A stretch of 64,000 bases of DNA from NCBI RefSeq assembly GCF_947179515.1, contig NC_067488.1:28882539-28946538 (forward strand), in the 5' to 3' direction. The stretch comes from Apodemus sylvaticus. Lineage: Eukaryota > Chordata > Mammalia > Rodentia > Muridae. Of the stretch, positions 22,150 through 33,085 are shown piece by piece. Below the pieces are notes generated by a model. The model ran no database searches. It was not told the DNA's origin and was given only the letters and a program-made list of their open reading frames with translations. How positions within the stretch are numbered: position 1 is the stretch's first letter; every line of letters starts with the position of its first letter. The translations under genes were made by a program, and so were the position numbers.

Positions 22150-22300
22150 TCTGTGATTTTGGGATAATTACTTAATTTCCTTGTATATCAGTTTTCTCAC
22201 ATATATTATGGGGATAGTGGTGGTGTTATTTATACAGGGCTACAGTATTAAATAAGTTAATAAAGCTAAAAAGCTTATATATAGTGCTCTACCTATATTT
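22150..22300 (+). mobile_element. MIR SINE (ancient)
   Basis: TTCTGTGATTTTGGGATAAT, TACTTAATTTCCTTG, CAGTTTTCTCACATATATTA, TGGGGATAGTGG, then TTAAATAAGTTAATAAAGCT: the MIR order. Confidence 0.7.
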
Positions 22301-22324
22301 TTATGATATATATCATATTATCTT

Positions 22325-22371
22325 TATATATATACATATATATATATAATATACATATATATATATATTAC
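22325..22371. repeat. (TA)n / TATATAC low-complexity repeat
   Basis: Alternating TA with occasional C (TATACATATA). Confidence 0.95.
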
Positions 22372-23413
22372 ATAAAATAGGAACCATTTTGATGGTATGG
22401 TATTGAGGTCTTAGCCTTTGGATATGTATTCTATTCAAATTTATTGAAATTACAGTTTTTGGCAGTGTGCTAAGTCTGCCCACTTTTACATAACTCTTCC
22501 TGGACATGTTCATTGTGCCAAATCTCAGGCTATCAAATATTGTGTATCCACTCTTCACATTTGTCCATTCTTTAGAACTAGATCTTTCAAATTCACAACC
22601 TCTCCTTCTCTATAGGTCCTCCTCCTCTAGCACTTAGGAGCCTAGAAATGAAAGATTCCTGTCCTTTCATTGGTGCCAAGGTCAAGTTCATGCTCAGTGA
22701 TAGAGCAGGTGGCATCAAAGAGAGATAGGTTTCTAGGGACCAGCTTGTCATTTGAAACAAATCGATGAGTAGTTGCACTTGGCTGCTACTCTTACTAAAA
22801 ATATTGAACTCGTTTAATGTCCCAGCTTCTATGGGGCTGAACTCTGTCCATTTGGGGTTGTTATTGGGGTTCTGGCAGTGACAGAATGAAATGAGGTGAC
22901 TTCCCCGTCATCTCTTATTACTCCTTGTCCCCAGTGCTGTCAGGAAATGAGTGGCACTGGAGTCAGATGCTCCTGCGCCTGGGCATTCGCCAAGCTCCTG
23001 ACCTATGAAATTCTCTCAGCTGCAGTCTAAGGCAAGGGTCTGAATTTTGTATCTCTAGGGAACTTGAACATGACCTGAATAGGGGGAAAAGGAGAGAAAG
23101 TTTAGTTTCAGATCCATTTTGCCTCCATGTAACCACAGTAGTAATTTTCCACCATTATATGCCTCTTTCACATTTTATGAAAGCCAGGTTTTATTGAGAA
23201 AGGCATATACTCAGTCTAATCAGATAAATCATTGCTAGGAACCAAAATAGTTCAATTTATTTTTTTGTAATTTATTTTTCAAATAATTTTTTTCAGTAAA
23301 GGTGAAAGTTAGCAAGTCAATGACTCACCAAATAATTTATAAAAATAATGTCCTTTTATAAAATTCAAGAGTGATGGTCACAAGGAAATATTCCCTTCTT
23401 TTTCTTTTCATAG
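22372..23413. other. Single-copy DNA
   Basis: No gene or repeat recognised. Confidence 0.5.
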
Positions 23414-23514
23414 TGTTTTATTTTTTATTGTGTCTTTTGACCTGAGAGGTTGTCATGACAACTTGGGATTCGAAAGAAGAGACAGCTGCAACAAGGGCAA
23501 AGCAGAACAGAAAG
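23414..23514 (+). other. Candidate exon with strong splice signals (unverified)
   Basis: Preceded by a pyrimidine-rich tract ending CTTTTCATAG (AG at 23412-23413) and followed by the donor AAAG|GTAAGA (GT at 23515). An ATG at 23455 opens 20 codons, MTTWDSKEETAATRAKQNRK, that run in frame to the exon end. I do not recognise the peptide. Such signals arise by chance in 64 kb, so this is only a candidate. Confidence 0.25.
23449..23462. promoter_or_regulatory. Perfect 14-bp palindrome matching an RFX X-box
   Basis: GTTGTCATGACAAC is its own reverse complement and fits the two half-sites of RFX-family X-box motifs (GTTRCC-type arms). Occupancy is unknown. Confidence 0.45.
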
Positions 23515-24539
23515 GTAAGAAGGCTCTGAGTTCACCATTATCACTGGCAGGGGTGAGGTGTGGTTGGGCAGTGGGGATTAAGTAGGGTGGGAGTCAGGGT
23601 TGAGTGGGGTGAGGAAGTGTGTTAGAACAAACCCTGGAACTTCCCCTCTACAGTCTCTCAGTGACCTAACGCCCTCACTGCTACTAGTTTGGTCATACAT
23701 GGTCTTTGCATGTACTTTCTCAATAACATTCTGTAAGACTCTTAGAATTTGGGTGGGTTGACTGCTGCAGGCTGTAGGAGGAGTGCTGATTTGTGAGTGT
23801 GAATATGAATCACCTTTATATCTCTCAGGTTCTCTGCATATGTCCTATGCCCCGGCATAACATCCGCAATAGCTTTGTCAATTGTTTTGATCATCTTTAA
23901 AGTGGTAACAAAGAGAATCATTTAGGCAGATTGAGTCACATTTCACAGAAATGTTTAGTGCAAAGTAGAACCTCAACAAACCCATCTTTGTCTCTATGCT
24001 ACAGTTAAATGTAGGTACAAGAAGGGACTTGAGCTACATCGATGGATAGGTTTTGGCATACAATATTTTAAATTGAATAGGAGATAAACTATTTTGTCTT
24101 TAAACAGATTATGAAGTAGCAAGGTTCTTGGTCTGAGTCATAGAGACACAAGGTACACACTGTGAAATGGATTTTGTTCCTGGATTTTCTTTGGTTCCTA
24201 TCCACTGATGCTTTGGGCAGTTCCTCGGGGTTGACTGAGGTTCTTTTTGGGAGAGGCCCACCAGAGGATTCTCCTTAAGTGGTGTGGGAATTTCACAAAC
24301 AATGAATAGTATTGTCAAACTGTGGAGAGCATTCACCCAGTGATAAATCAGGAGAGTGGAGGTGAGCGTCTCATGAAGCAGGCAAACTCTGCCATCCTCT
24401 TTAGACAGGGTTCACTAGATGCAGAGCCTGAGAGAGGAACTCATGAATCTAAGGTTTATAGGATGAGATTTTTAAAAGTGGCAATTTTTCTAACCCTGCT
24501 AGCTCCCAAATAATTCAGTCAGAGACCCATTGACTTATT
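23515..24539. other. Single-copy DNA with a G-rich tract
   Basis: About 23548-23612 has at least six G3-4 runs on the plus strand and could form a quadruplex. Otherwise nothing recognised. Confidence 0.5.
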
Positions 24540-24950
24540 AAACAAGCTTTAAGCACAACAGCTGAGAAGATACTCCTAAACCTCTATGCTATTTAGCTAC
24601 TTCCCAGCCATACTCCCTGGGTTACTTGAATGTAGTCTCTCCTTGGCTCATTGTGCTGTAGCTGTCTGTCCTCATGGAGTACTCCCTCAGCAACTCCTCC
24701 TCATGCCCAACCTCATGGTAACCATCTTCTTCTTCCATTTGCCTTGTGGCTCTTCTTCCTCTAGACCCTCATCTACCTCATGGTCAACTCTTTCTCTTAG
24801 CTTCTCCCAGGGACCCCTGGTTGAGATCTGACATCCAGCCTTCCTATTTTCTCTGTCCAGTCATTGGTTGTTCAGTTTTTTATTAACCATTCAGAGATAA
24901 TTAGGGAGCATTCTTTATACCACATGGTGCAGGAGATTCTTCAATATTCA
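24540..24950 (+). mobile_element. Rodent interspersed repeat (RMER-type), copy 1
   Basis: C/T-rich body (CCTCATGGAGTACTCCCTCA, CAACTCCTCCTCATGCCCAA) followed by GTCATTGGTTGTTCAG, TTTTTTATTAACCATTCAGA and TTAGGGAGCATTCTTTATAC. Related in order to 44430-44760. Family not assigned; strand refers to the plus-strand reading. Confidence 0.5.
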
Positions 24951-25371
24951 TGACAGTGCCCATGTATGGACTATAACTAGATCTCAGGGAACAGAAATCA
25001 GCATCTGAATATATAGTATACAAGACCCTCTCCCAACAATGATTTATTACTTTCTATGATCTGTTAGCTTCTATAAAGAGTAGTAGTAAGGAATATCAGA
25101 AAAGGGAGAGAGAGATAGCATGATGTCACACAGGCCAATGGAACCATCTCCAGCCTGATACTAGCAGTATTCTACAGAATAAATTATGTTTTAGAGGTTT
25201 CCTATGTTCTGAGAAAGGGAGTCAAGGTTTGTGTTCCCATAAGAATCACTCACCATTCATGGACTGTAGAGTAAGTTGGGAAGAATCTCTGAAGAAATTT
25301 TAAGTTTTCTGTGCAAATAATCCAAGTGGTTATAGTAGGCTTTAGCCAGCTTTGTGAAGAAACATGTAACT
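24951..25371. other. Single-copy DNA
   Basis: Nothing recognised. Confidence 0.5.
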
Positions 25372-25593
25372 CAGTGGTGGAAACTTCCCTAATACCGCCC
25401 TTTAATATAGTTCCTCACGTTGTGGAGACCCAACTATAAAACTATTTTTGTTGCTACTTCATAACTGTAATTTTGCTACAGTTATGAATTATCATGTAAA
25501 CATCTGTGCTTTCCATTAGTCTTAGGTGACCCCTGTCAAAAAGGTATTCCATACTGAAGGGGATCTTGATCCACAGGTTGGGAACCAGTGCTG
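25372..25593 (+). mobile_element. URR1-like hAT-Charlie DNA transposon
   Basis: CAGTGGTGGAAACTTCCCTA start and GGTTGGGAACCAGTGCTG end are decayed hAT-type inverted termini. The body has TTTAATATAGTTCCTCACGT, TGCTACTTCATAACTGTAAT and GATCCACAGGTTGGGAACC. Non-autonomous; no 8-bp duplication could be confirmed. Confidence 0.75.
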
Positions 25594-26003
25594 TAGATGC
25601 ATGCCAGAAGAAGCGAGGCACACTAAAACTGGGTTGGTGTGCTCAGGACTAAGAAACTCCAGAGGAAATCTGAGCAGGGAGCATACTATACTTTTCAGGC
25701 TGAATCCCCTGCCTCTCAGAGATATGTGTACTCATAGGCACTTCAACATGAAATAAACAACCCTCAACCCCACATCAAAGACTGAATTATCTCAGGATGT
25801 CCAGCCCTGTCATTTGCCCACTGTATAACACTAGAGAAGAATTTAATACCTTTAAGCAAGACTTTCATAATAGATATAAAAATTAAACATAGGGTAGTTT
25901 TTAATCTTTCTACTAGAGTTGTCATAAACATAAAGTATAAAATCAAAAGTGACCTTGAATAGGCATGCTTTCTGTAGGAAATCTAGATCTTTGTCTCAAT
26001 GAG
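25594..26003. other. Single-copy DNA
   Basis: Nothing recognised. Confidence 0.5.
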
Positions 26004-26009
26004 GCAAGC

Positions 26010-26374
26010 CCCTGGGTGGACCCTGTGGACCTTGAGGAAGGCTTCCATAGCACTCTAAGTATGAGTGCCCATGTCTGCTGACATACCCATGACACAAAAT
26101 TGAAGAATATAAGAAACTAGTAGAACCTCAGAATCAGCCAGGAACATGGGGCTGGCTGCCTCCCCTATCTTTACAGAAGGTCCCTTTGGGTGCTAGCAGC
26201 CTGTTACCTCTCCATAGTGACAGTGGGATAGTTGACTACTCCAGAGCTCATGTTAATTCCCCATTGGTCCAAAGACTGTATAAAAATGCTTGCTGCTCAA
26301 TAATATAAATCTGCACCTTGATGCTGATCTCCGAAGTCTGTTTCCTGACGCCCCTCTTGAATCCAGTTCCTACA
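26010..26374 (+). repeat. Provirus 2, 5' LTR
   Basis: Aligns along its length with 29259-29641: CATGACACAAAA, AAACTAGTAGAAC, GCTAGCAGCCTGT, GATAGTTGACTACTCCAGAG, CCCCATTGGTCCAAAGACTG. TATA-like TATAAAAATGC at about 26279. It ends ..CCTACA. Its first bases are altered or shortened relative to the 3' LTR. Confidence 0.85.
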
Positions 26375-26376
26375 TC

Positions 26377-26396
26377 TGGCTCCATGAATAGGGACC
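26377..26396 (+). promoter_or_regulatory. Provirus 2 primer-binding site (Lys3-like)
   Basis: TGGCTCCATGAATAGGGACC begins two bases after the LTR end. It shares TGGC.CC..GAA.AGGGACC with the lysine-3 primer site. Decayed. Confidence 0.65.
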
Positions 26397-27199
26397 TTAG
26401 AAAAGAGCCCTGCAACCTCCTGGGTAAGTGGACATCTCTGTACATGGGAGAGTTCCCCCTCTCACAGACAGAGGGAGTCCTGGAGAGTATTCAAATGAGG
26501 GTTTCTACTGAATAGCTCAATACTGTTTATGATAAGGTCCTAAACCTCTGCTCTTGGATCTTGGGGGAATGAACACACTTGGGTGCAGATAATTTGCTAG
26601 GTCCAGAGAAATTTTTTACCTGCCCCGCCCCACTTTGGGAGACTCTGTGGCTATTTTCAGCTGCCGCAGAGGTTTGGTGTTGAGGTTGCCTGAGGCCCTC
26701 TTGAGCAAGCCCAAGGCCTGAAAATGGACAATAGCATGTTCTAAGTCATCCCCTGAGCCAGGCTCTAAGAGGAGATGTTAAATTTGAGGATGAGTCCCCT
26801 CGGACACCCTCCCAAGAGGCAGGATGATTTCTCTCACAAGGTGAAACAAACAAGGATTTACTTTGCTCTGGAGAGCCTTTCAATTTATGGCTTTGATGAG
26901 GAGGCAAATATTCTGCTCCATCTCCAAGTCTATTGCCTGCCAGGAAAAGACCCCTGAGGCTCAGACCACCAAAGGCACCCATTGGCCACCCCTCCCCCAC
27001 CCTGTTTCTTATAGTGTGGGCTTGGTCAACTTGGCCTCCCCTCCTGCCCCTGTCCCCTGGTGGGCTCCTCTATGCTTCCCTTGTATGAGAAAATTCTGAA
27101 TCCTGGGGCTGCCAATTATGGCAGGGATCTAGTCCTCCTGACCCCCAACCTCCTAGTCTTTCTCAGTGTTGCTCACCTGGGTAGGCCAGGGAACTCCTC

Positions 27200-27650
27200 T
27201 AACAGATGTGGCCTCCTTATGCCATAGATTCTTTACAAATGGTCAGAAAGGTGGTCCTAGACTATGGCTTCCATGTTCCCTTTGTTATAGAAATCTATGA
27301 GTCTATGGCCACTAAAATGCTACCCAAAACTGAAAGACCATTATGGAGGCTGTTCTGTCCAGAGGCCATTCTTCCGATGGCAGGCCACCTTCTATGATGA
27401 AGGATAGGTGATAGGCCAACAGAACTTTTCTCAGGCAGCAGCACTCTCTCTGGAAGCCTTGCAGGGTGAAGAAAACTGGCACTCCTCTGTCGTTCTGATG
27501 CTAGGTTCTGGCCAGTATTTTGACCAGGTCCTGGTTAACCAGCCAGAGCAAATAAACCATAATGTTCTTTCTCAGGCAAAACAGATGGATAAACAGATTC
27601 AGGCAAGGTTCTCCTGGAACCAATACATCCAATACATCCAATATGTGGCT
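27200..27650 (+). pseudogene. Provirus 2 gag (capsid-like) remnant
   Basis: Two adjacent open stretches (27206-27397 and 27408-27650 of the second frame) carry capsid-like features: a leading SLQMVRKVVLDYG stretch and later a short Q/A-rich region with GQQNF and EALQGEENWH. The order resembles the N-terminal capsid part of betaretrovirus-type Gag, the structural core protein. The frame break near 27398 and the missing matrix and nucleocapsid parts make it inert. Family placement is by general pattern only. Confidence 0.5.
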
Positions 27651-27885
27651 GATTTTTTTTTCCTTTTACTACTCCCAATGCCTCCCAGTGCTTTATTTGT
27701 GCCTTTAATGTTCACCTGTTGTTGGCAGCTGTTCCAGTTAATGACTCAGTAACTCACCTAGCAGCAAATGCTGTCTGCTCATAGTTATATGACTTCCTCC
27801 TGTTTGATTCAGCTGGAGTACACCCTGTCTGTTTAAAAGGAGCTAAAAATATAGACAGGCCTTGTCTCACTAACATTATACTGTC

Positions 27886-27912
27886 CAAATGTGTGTTTTG
27901 GACACACATTTG
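27886..27912. other. Inverted repeat (10-bp perfect stem) in provirus 2
   Basis: CAAATGTGTG at 27886-27895 pairs with CACACATTTG at 27903-27912 over a 7-base loop. An overlapping alternative stem, TGTCCAAA/TTTGGACA, competes with it. Confidence 0.8.
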
Positions 27913-28499
27913 TGTCCTTTCCTCCTCTGGTGTGGGGATGTAGGCGTATGTTTTTCAAGCTTACTTTAATAAGGGTTCTTAAATGCTTCAATCTCCCTTA
28001 TATTCCACCAAGCAAGATAGGGGAGGAAGATGGTTAATAGGTTAAGGGGGATGTGTACCTGTTTAGAAGTTCCAATCTTTGCTGTCAGCAGTCTAATCCA
28101 CTTGAATCAGTGGCTGCTGCCCTATCCAAAATCAACCAGGAGGCTCCACTGATCTGCACCTGTCTGCTGAAGCAGCAGGAAGCAGCCAGAACACCACCAG
28201 AAGTTCTTTAGTGTGTTTCTTTCTACAGTTCTCAACAAGTGAAGATCAGTGGAAGAAAGCAAGGCGAACCAATGCTAGAGCATCGTCAGCAAAGACCGGA
28301 GTTGCAAGCAAAGCCAAACAATGACCACAGTCAATTAAGCCCAGCAAAGAGGAACAGCAAGGAATTGCCAGGAAAACCAATGCAATAGTGTCACACACTC
28401 TTGGGTTATACTTACACTCTTCCCAAACATCACATGTCCTCCCCTCCCAAGTGTCTTTTTCCACAAAACATCCTCTCATTAGACAGTTTCCAGAAAAAC

Positions 28500-29230
28500 A
28501 TCACGTGACACAATGGAGTCTCCAACGAAACCAGAAATTCTGACTTCATGGGGGTCTTGTGACTGGCTGCAAGAAATGCTTCTTCCTCCCCCTGAGTTCC
28601 AGTTCTCATTGCCCCACAGGTCTTCCTATAAAGAGATAGATGACAATTTGTTCCAAAATCTCAGCAAGAGAGATATCTTTGTTCTCTTGCTGGTAGGGAT
28701 TGGACCTGTTTTCTCCATGAGGTCCTCAGGGGCTTCTTAGCAGCCCACATTGAGACCCATTATCTGGCTGGAGAATTCAGAGACAAATTCAGAGAGCAGG
28801 TCATGATATCAATAACTAGAAAGGCTGGAGTTCCTCTAGCACCATATGAACTCTCTGGATGGAATGATATTGCAGAATAGAAAGATCTGTTAACTGCTGA
28901 ACATGGGGAGACTTTTGCTGGGCTTGGGGAGAAATGTTTTTATGTTAATGAGTTAAATATTGTTGAATCTGATGCAAATGCCCTAAAAAAACCTGCACAC
29001 AAAATTTCTTACTTAGTACCAAAAATTGGAGCCAATGTGCTGATTCCAAACTCCTCTCCTTAACTAGCTGTTAACCGTTGACCCCTGTGGTTTCTCTGTG
29101 CTGCCTCATCATGTTTGACCTGCTTATTCCAGTTTTTACTGTGACAAGTTTCCATCATAACTGACTGTTATAGCTATAACACAATATATGACTCTAAAGT
29201 CTATCAACGATACCTATAATGACACAATTG
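28500..29230 (+). pseudogene. Provirus 2 env remnant (cleavage/fusion and TM region)
   Basis: The frame at 28513-28740 ends with a basic SKR step followed by a hydrophobic run, the pattern of a surface/transmembrane junction and fusion peptide. Further on (about 28880-28990) a LLTAEHGETFAGLGEKCFYV stretch has the layout of the immunosuppressive-type/CX6CC region of gamma- or type D-style envelope TM subunits, but with the first cysteine lost and the cysteine pair reduced to one. A hydrophobic tail lies near 29080-29150. Stops break it throughout, so no protein is possible. The glycoprotein would have mediated fusion. Confidence 0.6.
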
Positions 29231-29242
29231 CTATTTAAACTA

Positions 29243-29258
29243 TAAGAAAGGAGGAGAT
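29243..29258 (+). promoter_or_regulatory. Provirus 2 polypurine tract
   Basis: ATAAGAAAGGAGGAGA immediately precedes the TGTGGGG start of the 3' LTR. Confidence 0.85.
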
Positions 29259-29641
29259 GTGGGGACTGTGATGTCTGGGTGAGGTCTGGTGAATGGTGAG
29301 GGAGGATTCCATACAGCTCTAATGGTAGAAGTGACCATGTTTGCTGTCATACCTCATGACACAAAACAGAGGATCCTAGCAAACTAGTAGAACTTCAGAA
29401 TGGGCCCAGAATAGAGCAGTGGCTGCTTCCTCCATCTTTATGAAACTCCTCTTAGATGCTGGCAGCCTGTGAGATGGTTGACTACTCTAGAGCTCATGTA
29501 GATTCCCCATTGGTCCGAAGGCTGTAAAAATGCTTGTTGCTACATAATAAGTAGATATGCATCTCAGTGTTGATCTCTGGAGTCTGTTTCTCTAGTTTTT
29601 GACTCACCTCCCTCATCCCCTCCTGGATTCTGGTTCCCACA
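29259..29641 (+). repeat. Provirus 2, 3' LTR
   Basis: TGTGGGGACTGTGATG start and GGTTCCCACA end. Shares the body motifs listed for the 5' LTR, with AAAAATGCTTG in place of the TATA-like box. Confidence 0.9.
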
Positions 29642-29984
29642 GCAAGCATCTAACATTTGGTAGTTTCCTGGCTTTTGATATTTACACAAAAATGTGATTT
29701 CCTTAGGATTGTGGGCCCTAGCATTTCCTTGAAGAAGCATGAACTGGTCTCCCACTAGATAAGTTCTCAGAATCATGAGCTCTCCAGGTAAGAATAGTCC
29801 TCCCTGCGTCTTTACCACTCTATCACTATGTCCTTTGCAATGTCTGATGCACAACATATGCCTTGTCAAGGGTCAGGCACTGTAGTCTATGGCTTAGGTA
29901 TACAAAGATCTGGCCATTTTTACTGAGGAATGATTTATATGCAACAAAAATGAGAGAATCTATCTTAATATTCAAATGTCATAT

Positions 29985-30900
29985 ATTATCTTTATTATAT
30001 TGAGGTTTGTTCCCTCCATCCAGGACTTTTTAATCATAAAAGATGTAGATGATCATGTGCTTCCTTTCTTTATGATCACTTATGTGAGGTATTACATTTA
30101 TTAATTTCCATATGAGGAACTATGTCAGTATCTTTGGAATAAAGCCAACAGAATCACAGTGAATGATCTATTTGATACTTTCTTGTCAGTCTGCAGGTAT
30201 TTTGATGAGAATTCTGTGTCTATGCTTATCACAGATATTTGCTCAAGTATTTCCTACACCTATTAATCAAACTTGAAATTTCCCTTGTCACTCTGATGAG
30301 TCAACAACTCTTCTAATTTCCACTAGTTTTGTTTTTTCTTGAAATTTGTATAAATTGGCTGTAAGAATGAATAGCATGCACTCTTTCCTGTATGACTTCT
30401 GTTAACACTGTTTGTGACATTTTGCCATGCTTCTGAGCATATCATTAATTCATTGTACTGTTCCACAGATGCATAATGGGTCTGCCTTCAGTAGCCGCAT
30501 AATCTGAGTAAAGTTGTTATGAGTATATTTGTACTAGTGTTTGTGTAGATATATTTATTTCATGTGGATAAACATTTATGGATGACATGTAAGACTCATA
30601 GGGCACATAGACATTCAACTGTGAAAAAACTTGTCAAACCATTTTGCTCTCCCAGGACAGTACATGAGGGTTCCAGTTGCTTTTCATTGTTTTAATATGG
30701 CTTTGTCTGTATTTCAAATTTTAGCCATCCATATAGTAATGAAGGATTACAGAATTATCCTCTACATTAATTTGAATTGTCTGAATGGTGACATTAGTCA
30801 TTTTCAATATGGCTATTGTCCACTTATATATCTTTATTAGAATCACTATTTAAATATTTTACTAATTTCCCATCTTCATTTGAGCTATTTAAGTGATTTA
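29985..30900 (-). mobile_element. Ancient L1M fragment(s), antisense
   Basis: Plus-strand text reads like reversed L1 ORF2: TTGAGGTTTGTTCCCTCCAT, GATGATCATGTGCTTCC, TTACATTTATTAATTTCC, ATAAAGCCAACAG, TCAGTCTGCAGGTATTTTGA. It then reads like a reversed L1M 3' end: ACTTGTCAAACCATTTTGCT, CATGAGGGTTCCAGTTGC, GTGACATTAGTCATTTTCAA, TATGGCTATTGTCCACTTAT. Internally deleted and highly diverged. Confidence 0.7.
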
Positions 30901-30907
30901 TGAACTG

Positions 30908-30908
30908 T

Positions 30909-30951
<43 letters not shown>

Positions 30952-30955
30952 TTTT
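30908..30955. repeat. (TTTA)n microsatellite
   Basis: About 12 TTTA units. Confidence 0.98.
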
Positions 30956-30974
30956 GGTTTCAAAGCTTTGTTAT

Positions 30975-31100
30975 AGAGAAGTAGGAAAAGAAAAAGGAGT
31001 AAAGAGAGAAAGAAAAGATAGAGGGGTGAAAGCTGGCCGTGACCACGTAGAAAGAGGGGCGAAGACTGGGGAGAGAGGGGGAAACGGGGACAAGAGGCTG
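30975..31100. repeat. Purine-rich (GA/GGGG) low-complexity tract
   Basis: Plus strand is nearly all A/G, broken by GAAAGCTGGCCGTGACCACG. The broken-up GA tract plus this phrase recalls purine-rich ERV leader or LTR sequence, but no element could be assigned. Confidence 0.6.
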
Positions 31101-31199
31101 TTTATTTTTTAACATAAATGGTATGTCATATAGAGCTGACATGAATAGTTACATGAATTTCCATCTCAAGTAATATATGAACACATACATATTTAACTA

Positions 31200-32170
31200 C
31201 AAATATTCTAATTCTTATCACATATGAAATATATTAGCTCCTCCATTTATTTTATTCTTTAGTTCCCTCAATCTTTTGTACTGTTTAGTACTGTCTTCTG
31301 GTATGTTTAGTGTGATGTGTGTGATCAGTTCATAATACAGTGTTACTATTTTTGTGTCAGATGATCTTGTTAAAGTGATTAAATCTACAAACCAAGGCAT
31401 TTTGTAGGTAAGGAATTTTGTTGTTTGTTTTTTGTATTTTGTAATTTACTATTAATAACTTTCTTCCAAATTTCCATTTTATTTTCCTGCCTGAATTTTT
31501 TAAATGACAATTCTTGTAACACAGATATGTTGGCATTGAATTCCCTTTGCTTTTGTTTATCTAGAGAGCATTTCTGACTCATGTTTTAAAGACGTTTCAC
31601 AGACATAGGGTGCATATTGGCAGTGTTTTTCAGAACATTAAAGTTACTACTCCACCCTAAGCATCTCTTGGTCACTAAGGAAAGCCTGGCTACTATTTTA
31701 CTCATGGTTTCCTCCATGTTAAGTTTGCTTTTCTGACTTTTTAATTTTCAGTTTCAAAAGTTTTATTATTAACCCGCATATGTGCCTTTATTATTTCACT
31801 ATTCATCCTCTTGGGGGTCTCTCAGCCTCTTGAATCCTTGGCTGATGGCTTTCATTATTTTTCCTGAAAATATTTAATCCTCTTATTTTTTTATTTACAG
31901 ACTGTTGTTCTGTCCTTCCACCCAGTCTTCTTTACCGGGATTTCTGCTGCAATTACATTAGGTTGTTAGGTCTTGGTCTCAGTTCCTATTTACTCTTTCC
32001 TGTTTCCTGTTCCTTTGCTATTCTTTCCCAGATTTGTATGACTTACATGAATCTTTTTCAGAGTCCTAGTCTCTTTCCATAGATAATAATGTATTCAATA
32101 GTCTGCTGGTGAGACCATCTCTTCAAGTTCCTGCTTTTATTTCTTACATTAGCACACAACTGTTTATAAT
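31200..32170 (-). mobile_element. Possible older L1M internal/3' fragments, antisense
   Basis: T/C-rich plus strand with CTGTTCTGTCCTTCCACCCA, TCTTTACCGGGATTTCTGCT and AATTACATTAGGTTGTTAGG in the order of reversed L1M sequence. Very diverged. It may be partly single-copy. Confidence 0.35.
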
Positions 32171-32347
32171 TCTATGCCTTTGATAAAATACCACACCTGT
32201 TCATGAATCGTTGGGATTTTGTCATTATTTCTAAGTAGTAGCATCACAGCCACTAATGCCTAATGACCCATTTCTCGTATCTCTTTCCTTCATTGCCCAA
32301 TGTTGTGATTATTTCCAATAAAAAGGCAAATCTGTTAGTAGATGCTA

Positions 32348-32692
32348 ACTGGAAAATAACATCCTAAGTGAGGTAATGCAACCACAAAAGAATACACATG
32401 GCATGCAATCATTGATAAGTAGATATTAATTAGCCCCGAAACTCTGAATACTGAAGATACAATTAGCATATCAAATGATTCCCATGAAGAAGGAAGAAGA
32501 GGGCCCTAATCCTGGAAGGCTTGATCCAGCATTGTAGGGGAGTACCAGGACAGAGAAAAGGGAGGGGGGAAAGACAGGAGAATGGATGGCGAGAAGATGA
32601 CTTATGGGACATATGGGGGGGGGGACTGGGAAAGGGGAAAGCTTTTGGAATATAAACAAAGAATATAGAAAATGAAAAATAAAAAGATGGGA
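32348..32692 (+). mobile_element. L1 LINE 3' end, 5'-truncated
   Basis: Starts in the last codons of ORF2 (AACATCCTAAGTGAGGTAAT, then GATAAGTAGATATTAATTAG), passes AGGCTTGATCCAGCATTGTA, GGGGAGTACCAGGACAG and a G10 run near 32616, and ends GGAATATAAACAAAGAATAT with an A-rich tail. Confidence 0.9.
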
Positions 32693-33021
32693 AACAAACT
32701 TGAATTCCTGTCTGTTGGGGTAAAGTCTTAAAATGGCTCAGCCTCTGTTAGGTTCCTATGGGGCTAAAAAATGTAAGACTAATGCCAGTCAGATGACAGA
32801 ACTGATATTGAAGGTGATAATATACAGTGGTTAAGAATATGAATCACTGAATATCAGAGTTTGTATTCAAATTCTTGTTGTAGCAATTATTTGGCTTCTG
32901 ATGCAGAGTATTTACTTTATCTTTTGCGCAGTACTAATAGAAGTTATCCAGCTGATAATTGTTGATGGGATTACATATACACAAAAGGTACTTACAGAGA
33001 GTTTAAAAGGTCAGTTAGGCA
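32693..33021. other. Single-copy DNA
   Basis: Nothing recognised; a worn MIR may lie near 32880-33010 but is not callable. Confidence 0.4.
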
Positions 33022-33085
33022 ATCCAAGCATGGGGGAGGCAGAGGCAGGTGGAACTCTGTGAGTTTGAGGCCAGCCCGGTCAACA
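33022..33085 (+). mobile_element. B1 SINE fragment
   Basis: AATCCAAGCATGGGGGAGGC, AGAGGCAGGTGGAACTCTGT, GAGTTTGAGGCCAGCCCGGT: central B1 only. Confidence 0.85.

Larger units (their letters stand above)
26004..29647 (+). mobile_element. ERVK-like provirus 2, gag and env remnants, no pol seen
   Basis: Two related LTRs (26010-26374 and 29259-29641) in direct orientation, a Lys3-like primer site two bases after the left LTR, and a polypurine tract just before the right LTR set the orientation as plus. A 6-bp gcaagc flanks both sides (26004-26009 and 29642-29647), as expected for a class II element. The 2.88-kb interior has gag-like and env-like segments with no recognisable protease or polymerase between them, so a large deletion removed pol. 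The LTRs differ by many substitutions and indels, more than in provirus 1, so this is the older insertion. Confidence 0.85.

Noticed and set aside
26375..26430. Splice donor-like GGGTAAGTGG after the provirus 2 primer site
   Set aside because: It fits a retroviral leader donor but no acceptor or intact env exists, so it is not listed separately.
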